DNA from: Polyodon spathula
Lineage: Eukaryota; Chordata; Actinopteri; Acipenseriformes; Polyodontidae
Assembly: GCF_017654505.1 (NCBI RefSeq)
Contig: NC_054569.1
Location: 1,871,837-1,935,836 of the forward strand
Direction: 5' to 3'
DNA: 64,000 nt
The notes beneath the pieces are model-generated. The model ran no database searches. It saw nothing but the letters and a program-made list of their open reading frames with translations, and was not told where the DNA came from. Numbering within the stretch: position 1 is the stretch's first letter; each line of letters begins with the position of its first letter. The translations under genes were made by a program, and so were the position numbers. Of this stretch, positions 53,770-64,000 are shown piece after piece.

Positions 53770-55794
53770 CTGGAAAAATAAAAAACAATTTTATTTACAT
53801 TGATGGTCCCTCTAGTTCTGAGTATGCATGGAAATCCACACAAGAAAACTACTGGAACTGATCTTGCACCAAAACAAAAATACATTTGACGCAAGTAATT
53901 AAAAAAAATAAAAAAGTATTGGTAGAAACACCATCTAAACAGTTTAGAGGGTAGTAGAGTCAACATTCAACACAACAAGAACTCGCAAAGCTTGTAAACT
54001 TTCTTAAACCTACATTAATGCCTCTGGTTCTTGCTAGCTTTAATATGTTATGTCTGGTCCAATAGAAGGAACATGATCTCCAATAAGGAATCTGAAGCTA
54101 GGAGAGTAATGGAATATTGAGCTGCTCCAGACCACAGTGGAGTTCTCATTCACTTAACCACCCAGACCGCTATTTAAAACTGGAATTAAAGGAGTGTTTT
54201 AGTAATGAAATAACACACTTGAGCAACCTTCTCCCTGTATTTAAAAAGTACTGTAGAAGACAAAATCGTCCCCAGACATGTCTTAAGCTGACTGGAAATG
54301 GGATGCATGTAACTGTCCATGTTTTTCCAGCCAGCCTCGCACAGGTAGCCATCGAGCACCCACGGACGGATTCTCGTGCTGAATATGGAAAACTATAAAG
54401 CAGTATGTATTTCAACATGCTAACTTCACATTATTCAGCAAGTTTCATTCAACTTTATGTTAATTCTATAGGGTGATGAAAAGCTTGTGGCCTTAGCTGT
54501 ACTTAATTATGTAATATCAAATGAGAAAACAACACTTAGAAAAGACAACAAACTGACTAATTCTAAGACATTAAAAGGTTTGTAAAAGGTTGTTTTACTT
54601 AAGTATGACTTAAGTACTACAAAGCTTACATATTGAAATTCATACTGATAATCTTGGGAAAATTTGGGTTTTGCTAGCAATGTGCAATCTAGCATATTTA
54701 AAAAAAAAAAAAAAAAAAAATCAGATTATGCATGCAGTTAATTCACAGTTTTAGTTATTGTGAATTTAAACACAGTGTACAATTGTACAGAACATGCTAA
54801 GGAGTTAAACAGCTTGCAACATATAATGTAATCATCTGGTACCTTTCAATATATAATCCCCATGCAAAAATCATCTTTGTATTCAGATTTAAGATTCTCA
54901 GACTAGTTATGATTTCCACATTTGTATCAAGGAGCAGAAATAACTAACAAGATACAGTCAATAAACATAAATTAACAGAAGGAACCAAAATAAACCAATT
55001 AATATTTGCTGCTCATGTTTTTTGCAGCATTATTCAAAGGCAACTATCACTCATGGTTACACTAATTACCCCTTTTCAGCATTGACTTTCCTGTCCAAAT
55101 GGAATGTCATTAGAAGTTTTCAAAGCTATTGTGTTACCTGATGAGTTTCTGAATTGAATGCTGTCCTTCTGATGAATAGTTTAATGGTTATTGTACGAAT
55201 ATTTAAAAAAAGACAGAAATAAAGAAAAAGCTGAAACATCTTGTTTAATGAATAATAAATGTAAAAGCATAACCCTTAATTTATAATTTGACGATCAAAC
55301 TGCATCAATCAGTTACAATAAATGCTATTGATGATATTAAAAATGTGCCTTTCACACATTGTACACGGGGGTTGTATTACTAATACTGACTGTTCTTCTC
55401 CTTTGGTTCCTGGATGTGTAACTATTGACTACACTACAGCAGTTAATAACACTTTAGTTTTAACTCTGCATTTATCTAAAGCAACCTTTTTGATTAAAGA
55501 GACCAGGGAGTTGGAACCATACAAGGTATATACTACAACACGACAGCAATTCAGTAGCTTTCTGGTCAATAAATGTTGCATGTATAAGCATGCATTTTCA
55601 TGAACTTGCTGCAGCTAAGTTTATTGTCCATTGAAACCAATGAAAAGCCTCCAAAGTCAGGCTATCCTGAAACAATAGGATAATCCTCTGTTGTTTCTCA
55701 TTAAAAATTCATAAATCTGTAATCTAAACAAGAGCACACAGCTGCTTTAATTTAAAGAGCAACAATGTATCGTTACATATAATAATACGAATAA

Positions 55795-55795
<1 letters not shown>

Positions 55796-55886
<91 letters not shown>
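55796..55886. repeat. (AAT)n microsatellite
   Basis: About 30 uninterrupted copies, immediately preceding copy 6 of the ACCATGGTAAA-type repeat. Confidence 0.97.
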
Positions 55887-55916
55887 TATCTTTATTTGAG
55901 AGTATTTCCTTTATAA

Positions 55917-56105
55917 AAGCGTATCATGGTAATTTTGCATGGTATTTTTGCAGCTTTTCCCTTGGTTATACTATGCATTCACCATAGCTTACCCTTGTAT
56001 GTTTATATTCTGTACTCTTCTTCTATGGCCTTCATGATGATTTCCTATGCTTTACCATGCTTTCACCGTGCTTCATTACACTTTGATATGCTTTTACTGT
56101 AGGGT
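55917..56105 (+). repeat. Dispersed ACCATGGTAAA-type repeat, copy 6
   Basis: Contains GGTTATACTATGCATTCACC, CCTATGCTTTACCATGCTTT and TTACACTTTGATATGCTTTT in the same order as the reverse complement of copy 5. Confidence 0.8.
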
Positions 56106-57317
56106 TAACTTTTATAACCGTTGAAAGACATCATAACACTACAAAGTAAGCACTTTGAAAATATGCCCCTTGGTTTACTATGAAATGTATTTTAAATGAG
56201 GAAGTCTTCAGTCATGTACTACTGTAGCTACTGAACCCCATCCTTGTGATTCATTATGCACAAGCCAATGCATCCCCAAAGGGTGGACTGCTTCATGAAC
56301 TGATGTTAATTTCAAGTGAATCTGATAGAGATTCAATATGAAATGCAATATGTTAGTTCATAAGCAATTGCATTTGAAATACGTATTATAGAGCATAACC
56401 GTTTTTATTGGCCAGTCGGTAGTGTGTTGTTACAGCTCTTTACAGAGGTTTGAACACCATGGCAAAGGACACTTGATGAAGCCACTCAAGAACTAGTTGA
56501 TCATCTATTTCTACACAATGTCTTCATTAATATTAAAGAACAATGTAGATAAGAGCACACGATACTCCGATGACTGAATAAATGATTAGGTCTTGGGATC
56601 TGGGGATTGGGTTAGTGTTCTTTGCTCCAGGCTCCAGGAAATTATCCTTCCTTTTACAAAATGAGCATGGTTGTAATACCACGACATCAATGTTGAATGT
56701 ACTGTACAACGTGCAGCTTTGCATTTTCTATAGTCCCTCAAAGCTGGGTGTTATACAACAATCCTTTCCAGATATGAATGTCGGCCAGTGTGTTCTATTC
56801 TCATTCATTCATGAGTAAGTTATGAGTATGTTTTTTTATTATTATTTCTTTCTGTTATTCAATCCCTTCATATGTGTATTAATCACATAATGCAGTGCAA
56901 TGGAGCGAAGGTTTAGCAGCCATATGTCTTAAAGTGGTTGAGTTTTGACAGTGATTGAGTTTTCTGAAGCTTTATGTCATGATAGTTTGTGTTCTCAAAA
57001 TTAGATTGCAGAAGGAGTGCTAACCGATGCTACCACTAGCAATATAAAGTAGGCCTCTCCTGCCCAAAGCTACTGAGGTTTCTCAATGTAGAAAGGGATG
57101 CCACATGGCAGAATGAAGAAATGCATCAATTGTAGACAGTTTGATTACTGTGTTGATAAACAGGGACAAGATAGAAAGCTATAATATTAGAAAACCTTGG
57201 CACCATCCTTGTCAAGCTGCACAGTATACAGCACCTTGACTGACGTCAATTGAACCAGACTGCAGTGGCCTACTGTGAAACCTAGTTCTGCAAGGATCAA
57301 TCAAAACTTTCCTGATT

Positions 57318-57324
57318 CTCTCTC

Positions 57325-57410
<86 letters not shown>
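57318..57410. repeat. (CT)n microsatellite
   Basis: About 46 copies with one CAC interruption near the start. Confidence 0.97.
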
Positions 57411-57413
<3 letters not shown>

Positions 57414-60400
57414 CAGATTACCTCAAGTTATCATTCATTCAGTGTGATGCACAATATAATAGAAATGGATATTATTCTTATTTTCTTACTGACCAGTTTT
57501 CTAATACACAAATACTGCAGAGTAGAAATTCTGTCCTAAATTTGTCTGCGCCCTTTGATCTACCTTTGAGGATAACGAAAAGTCAAAGAAAACATAATTT
57601 TAGGTTGGAGACTCAAATCTCAGCTAAATGAAGCACCAGCTAGCTGACCTTGTGGATTGAGCTGAGGCAAGGGAGCCTAAGAGACACAGCTGGTTGGCTA
57701 TTTAAGACAAGGACATCCATTTCAAAAGTAGAATACTGCCTTGAGTTCTGATCATCAAACGGCATTCCAGAGACAGCAATCTTTGTCCTTTTTTTTTTTT
57801 TAACACAATTCACACAGAACCTACAAACTGGATCAATTGCATGACCTAATACACATTTGTGTTATTATACAGAAACTGTGAACTTCTGGTTAATGGGTCC
57901 TATAATGATATAACTGCCCTTGAGTTCTCCTTGCGGTGACTGCATGCTTGACTGAAGAGCAGGTGTTTACGGTGTGTTTCATTTCTGAAAGAATGACAGA
58001 TATTGACATCACAGTTCTTTAAGCAAAATGACTTTACAAGGACCTTGATTTCAAGCACCATGTTTTGCACAGGCCCACGATAAGATGATTAAAGGTACAG
58101 CCAGCCTGTCAACAGTTTGATGCATACAGCAGATTAAAATTATACCGGAAATTATACTGTCCTAATTCCAAAAACACCTGCACAGTGCACTGTGTTTGGC
58201 CTCTTATTTCAAGAAAGCAAGAGTGCTTGTAAGACAGGCATTGAGTGCCAGATGAATGTCTAATTAGACCATACCAGGAGCATCAGAAATAAGGGGATAA
58301 TGTCATGCAATGTCCTATTAACACAAAGGTCTTAAAAACAAAATCCATTATGGAACATTTACTTATAAGGAAACAAAAGGGCTATATTTCCAATGATGAC
58401 CTCTCATATGAACTCCTTACACAGACTGCCATAGAAAGAACTGTGGTTAATGGGTTATTATTACCATCTATACATTTATCACACCTTTTGAGAATGCCAA
58501 AGAATATCAGCTTTGCAATATTTAGCACCAGCTGTCAGAAGGCTGAAATTAATGTAGTTTTAATAGAAAATATGTAATTCTAGACTTGTGCGGTTATCTT
58601 GGAAGTAATAATATATTTTAATATATATTAGCTCAATGCCCCAACGCCCACCCCTGACCACTTCTACACACACTCACTAATTTACACCATGGTGGAAAAG
58701 TGCATTCTCAGTTGCATTGCCTATTTCCAAACAGTGGAAAAGTCAAATGCTGAAATAACAGTAAATCATTAGCATGATCTCATTAGAGTCATACAAGCCA
58801 GGTTCTTTGTCTATTGCTGCAAAACAATTACATTTAAAGGATATGTAACACTTCAGGATTACATAATAAATATTGTATGATCTATAATGAGAAATACAAC
58901 CTGAACACAAGCTCTATTTATGTAATTTGATACATTACATTTAGACTTAACTTTGTGTGATCAACAAAATTAGTGTACGTTACCATAACAACATAAAGAG
59001 AAAATTGAAATTGCATGTGCTTTACAAAGTAGCCTGTCCTTGAATGAGGTAAATGGCACTTAATGGGTTCAATAAATACAGCGACTAGGAAGGTAGAAAA
59101 AAACTAAACTAAACAAACGCAAATCAGACATTTCCAAAAGCAACCATCTTCAAAGACTGTGGTTTGGAAGATCCGTTAACAGATAAATGATCACAAAGCG
59201 TATTTGCTGGCTACCTGGGATACAGGTGGTGGTGCAGAACTCGCTGCATTCTGACAGATAGTACCAGTTGCAGTATTGCTCAGACTATGAGCTTTGTTCA
59301 AAACTCCAGGAAGCATTGTGTGTAGTGCAGTATATATTCCTATTAATTTATATATGGGTTTATACATTAAATTCAATATATTAACCTACAGTACATACTT
59401 TATTTGAAGATTAACTGGATCCACTTAGGGTTTGCTACCTGTCGCTGTTTTCCCTGGTTTTGAGGAAGGTGTCCCAGGAATTCAATATGCCTTCCCAGGA
59501 CACTAAATTCAAGTACCATAAATTGAGCACAAGTTGGACTAATCAGGATACAACATTACCGCAACAGACACAGCACAATACTAATGGGCTGTCAGTACTG
59601 TAGTAGTGATAGTATCAATGTGCCCTATTGGATGAATAGAGAACTTCTAAAGAGAGTTTATACTTTTATAAGCCCCCTTCCATGTTCGGAGGTCCCGTTT
59701 GTGTGTACCTCAGAGATGGTAGCCCTAGATTCACTGTATCTCTGTTTACAGGCTGAGTTCTACCACCAACGCTATTCCATTCCACTATCAGCTATGCACA
59801 TGATGTGCCCTAAGTTTGTATAGCACAGTGTCAACAAACCTGCCTCCACCAGGCGTGCTTTCATTGATTTGTTTTAGCAAAATTATGGGGCTGAGAGTGT
59901 GTGCCGGTTATCACCTTCCTTATCAAATGTTGATAATGTTCTGTTCAATGAAAAAGCAGAAATGCTACCAGACTCATTGGTAATAAATACACTACATAAG
60001 GTTTTCCTAAACAGTGGCACAATAGTCTTCTGTAGCATATGAGATGAGATAATCAATAAATGGTCCTGCAGTTGCTAGATAAGAAAGGGAGGTTTATTAA
60101 AAAAAAAAGACTCTGCATTGGCCATTATCAAAGAAGAAGAATGAGGGAGGACTCAAATTGCCCCACATATCTTTGATTGTTATGGTTGCTGGGCCAGCGC
60201 CAGTACTCACAGCTGCTGAAATGTTACACACGTCAGAGTTTTAATATTTCTTATCCTGTTTAAAGGGAATCTTTCATGAGGACGGTATATGTGGCAGGAT
60301 GTGCCCGATGAATGTGCCAAGATTTCCCCAAGGCCTACATGGTTTCTTGAGAGGTCCTGCACCACTTTCAATGTGGTTTTGTCCTTATTTGTTAGAACTG

Positions 60401-60624
60401 ACGTTAATTAATTTAGTCCCCTCATATATTCCGTTCCTTAGCTCTTTTTACCTATCAGCATTTTATAATGTATTGCAGGCACCTGCTGGAATCTAAGCCA
60501 CTCACACAGCAGTTTGCCCTATACCCAACAGATTTCAATTTCTTATATGTTCAGAAATGTGTGTTTATCTTTTTCAAAATGGCATCAGAAGTCCAGATAA
60601 TAAAAGTGTCATTACAGTCATTAC

Positions 60625-60725
<101 letters not shown>

Positions 60726-61177
60726 CTTCTACAGAAGAAAGAAGATCAAATTGATAGCGCTAAAACTTTCAAAATCTAAATAGGCTACCATATGGAGAAA
60801 TACCTGGATACCCAATTGGGTCACCTCTTGAATATTTATGCTGACACAGAACATATGCAAACTCCCTCTGGACGATTTCAAAAGCTGCTGAAGGTGTGTT
60901 TTTATTTTCCCTTGCAGTTCAGCCCAGGTTGTTCATCTTACAACTTGCTTTAGTTGTAAAATCAGTAGAATTGTCCTCAGAGTGGATTTGTTCGTCAGCC
61001 TACGTATGTAACCTTTGATGTAGCATTGGTCACTAATGTCTGTGCTGGCTGTGTAAGCATTTTTTGTACTGATGTTTTGTACTGTACACTAAAAACATTA
61101 TAAATACCATCTGCAAGTTATAATAAACAACTTAGTGTGGATTGTATAAAATATTACACTTTGCTATGCTTTACTAC

Positions 61178-61345
<168 letters not shown>

Positions 61346-62759
61346 CTATCTATATCAAGCTATACATATTGCTGAGTGTTAATACCAGAATATCTATGTA
61401 TGCCAACGTCTGGAAGTTTGACAGAATGACAGCTTTGCTAAGCAAGTATTTTTGGGGTAAAACCACCCACGTAAAGTGAGAAACCCCAGCAGCAAACCCC
61501 AAAAGATCAATATTTCAACTTCTGCCAAACAAATGACCTAACCATTGACTTCTAATGGCAAAACACATTTGAAAGTCGGCACCAGGTTATAGGATAGATA
61601 CAGTGTTGAACACATTATTGTCAGAAAGCTGGAACACCATATATGTATTAAGAGGCAATAACCTCATAAAATCTGTGTAGCCTGCAGCTCTATGGAGACG
61701 AAGCTTCCTGCAGTGTTCAGCAATGCCAGGTCTTTACTCAAACTTATTTCCTTTCGTCAGGCACATAGTGGGTTAATAAAAACATCTCACCTTTTCAAAT
61801 ATTGTATCCCAAATACTGTAATAAAATAATGCAGTTTAATACACGTTGTAATTACATTGTTATTACAATGTTAGCACATGTACAATTACAGCACATTTAA
61901 GACTCTTGGTGCAGAATGTTATTTCATGCAATTCACATTGCAATTCCTTTACAAATGTTTTATTGTTCCTCCTTTTCTTTATCTCCATACCTGGCAAGGA
62001 CACGTCACATAATTGACATCTGGTATGGACTGTGAGAATCAATTTTCCGTATCTTTTCTGCTCGACTCTCGTAAACAAACAGCGCTTCACTTTTTCTAAA
62101 GATGGATTGCTTGGGTTGCTTGTTGCGTTACACATGAGGCCGTATCCCTCATCCTGCTATGAATTAACAATCTTCTTCACACGGAAATGTAAAAGTGCAC
62201 TGAAGCAGTGCAAACTGTAATTACGCTTCTAACAACGCAGCAGCCATGCATTTCCTGCAATAAAGCATGCAAAGAAAGTTCGGTTGCATGTTTTTGTTTT
62301 TTTTTAAAGGAAGGTGCTGACAATGTCCATCGTTCCAGGAAACCTGGTGTTTTATATGAGACTGTACTGCCGAGAGTTTCATATGAAGATGAGAAAATGA
62401 AAAAGTAAATAGAAATGTAAGGCTATTACATCCCACAGCCCCCTGTAATAACCTAATAATCCAGATGTCATTATAAAGCTGTCTATCCGTGGCTGGATCT
62501 CTGTGAAGATGATTGGAATGGAGAGAAAATGGCTGAAAGAATGGGACAGAAATGCGTAAATAACAGTTCTATATCCCCCCAGCACTACAGCAGAGATAAG
62601 CAGGCTTCAGCTGGTAATGTACATTAGGGAGATAGGGACAGACATGGCTTGAAACAGTAGCTTTCGTTGTCTAGGTGAGAGAACATGTCTCTGTTGCAGC
62701 AAAAACTGGAGTAGGTTTATTCTTTGTTCATTAAGACTAACAGAAAAATAAGGAGAAAC

Positions 62760-62760
62760 A

Positions 62761-62828
<68 letters not shown>
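62760..62828. repeat. (AAT)n microsatellite
   Basis: Two AAT blocks with a one-base slip near 62794. Confidence 0.96.
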
Positions 62829-62905
62829 TGCACTGCATTTTTACTAGACTTTTTACTCAACATCAAGAGCAGTTTTATCAGTAACTGACTGATGAAAATA
62901 AGCAT

Positions 62906-62916
62906 GCATAAATACA

Positions 62917-62947
<31 letters not shown>

Positions 62948-62948
62948 A
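62906..62948. repeat. (TAAA)n microsatellite
   Basis: About nine copies. Confidence 0.93.
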
Positions 62949-64000
62949 AGATTAAAACACAGCCCCTTTGATGCATTGTAATAAACCTATTTGCTCATCT
63001 TGATTATAAGAATTCAAACCATTAATGCATGTAGGATCTATGATTTCTCACCATCATTCTAGATTTAAATAGTACACTGCAAAACAAAACAAAAATAATA
63101 TTATGGCTTCATACACAAACAATGAAAGCAAGTGAGTATTGCCGGTTACATAATTAGCTTGCTTCTGGTTAGAAATTACCTTTGTCAGCTGGGTACAGCA
63201 ATTTAATAATCCCATTATGACTGATGTAACTCTGCAGTTGTGGGTTTAGTATAAATAAACAACACGACACCTCCAACTTTCTGAGGTTCGAAAGCCTTTT
63301 GCAATTATAACTCGAGTCGTTGAATGTGAAAGTGGTAAAAACAAAACCAAAAACCTCTCATTGTGTTTAATCTTGTAGCTGCCAGTCAGACACGTCACAT
63401 CACTGATTAGGAACAGCACTTTGTAGCTACCAGCCTGTGATTGAATTAAAACCAGCAACAATTTCCTTAGATCATAATAGTACAATACAATAATGGTTCT
63501 AATGATGAGCAGAGTCCCAATCAGAAGTATCTTATCACAGCCAGTAACGTACGCACTCTCACAGCAATGGCACTCAGACCCTAATTGTCGCATGCAGGGG
63601 TGGCGCTATATTTAAAACTAAACAGGGTTCCTTCAATTGGTCTAAACAGTGGTTGATCACTGGCGTTTAAATATTATGTTAGGATTGAAACTTTTTACAC
63701 ACACTGTTATAGTTCTGTCAAAGTCCCATTCTTTTAATATGGCGGGGGTATTTGTGTCCTCCAGATGAGCTGAATGGACCCCACTGTACTGCAGTTTTGA
63801 GTGGTACATTAAAACAACAGTAATATTGAAATCTAAATCACCACCACTGGATGTGGATATGACATATTCCATCCAACTTGTTTGCACTGTGTTCAATGTA
63901 CCTGCATGAAGCATATCGATCATATTGTTTCCTTAGGAATTATTTAGATAGTTGGCTTCATGGCGAGGTTTGTTTATTACACAATTGCAGCTGTCAATAA

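Noticed and set aside
54170..54418. Minus-strand frame considered as IgLON exon 3 because of a TWTVT-like stretch
   Set aside because: The surrounding residues do not match the GRPEPTVTWRH context and no acceptor or donor of the right phase is present.
61863..62135. Minus-strand frame considered as a missing IgLON Ig1 exon
   Set aside because: It contains LILTVHTRCQLCDVSLPG but lacks the Ig1 motifs (RVAWL, KWCLDPR, YTCSVQT) and has no matching splice phase.

Overview
The window looks like non-coding-rich chromosomal DNA from a bony vertebrate, most likely a ray-finned fish. The reasons are GT-AG-type split exons of a vertebrate-specific gene family, AT-rich composition, many very long microsatellites, a CR1-type LINE remnant, and several families of small inverted-repeat DNA elements. 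I cannot name the species. The CR1 remnant and low gene density would fit a non-teleost fish, but that is a guess.

The only protein-coding gene I can support is on the minus strand at 49776-53769. It is the last four coding exons of an IgLON cell-adhesion gene, best matched to OPCML (opioid-binding protein/cell adhesion molecule-like). The exons are 53635-53769, 52730-52850, 51594-51745 and 49776-49876. They join in one reading frame and give the last 168 residues: the end of Ig domain 2, all of Ig domain 3, and the GPI-anchor signal. Exons for the signal peptide, Ig1 and the first part of Ig2 were not found. They presumably lie beyond 64000, so 53770-64000 is intron. Two features stand out. 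Intron 5 must use a GC donor, because no GT donor keeps the frame. A (CTTT)n microsatellite lies just upstream of the final intron's AG.

The 49 kb downstream of the gene (1-49775) is gene-poor. It holds long simple repeats, a CR1 reverse-transcriptase remnant (23346-23755), a hAT-transposase-like C-terminal remnant (about 43415-43660), a non-autonomous hAT-type element with an 8-bp target duplication (39208-39470), a possible Harbinger-type element (32950-33853), an AATTCCC-rich inverted-repeat element (18719-19010), a head-to-head pair of tRNA-like units (11022-11192), at least four copies of a foldback element, three of them with a telomere-like core, and at least six copies of a repeat rich in ACCATGGTAAA. 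A CpG-enriched stretch around 35300-37300 is broken by a 500-base run of N (36223-36722) and could hide a promoter or first exon.

Several remaining stretches (for example 2880-3330, 5755-6280, 7560-8290, 9000-9420 and 24440-24870) are complex, non-repetitive and rich in homeodomain-like TAAT motifs. They are candidates for conserved regulatory elements, as expected in an IgLON gene desert, but only alignment to other species can show that. I found no rRNA or intact tRNA gene, no CRISPR array, no intact transposon, and no convincing new biological system.
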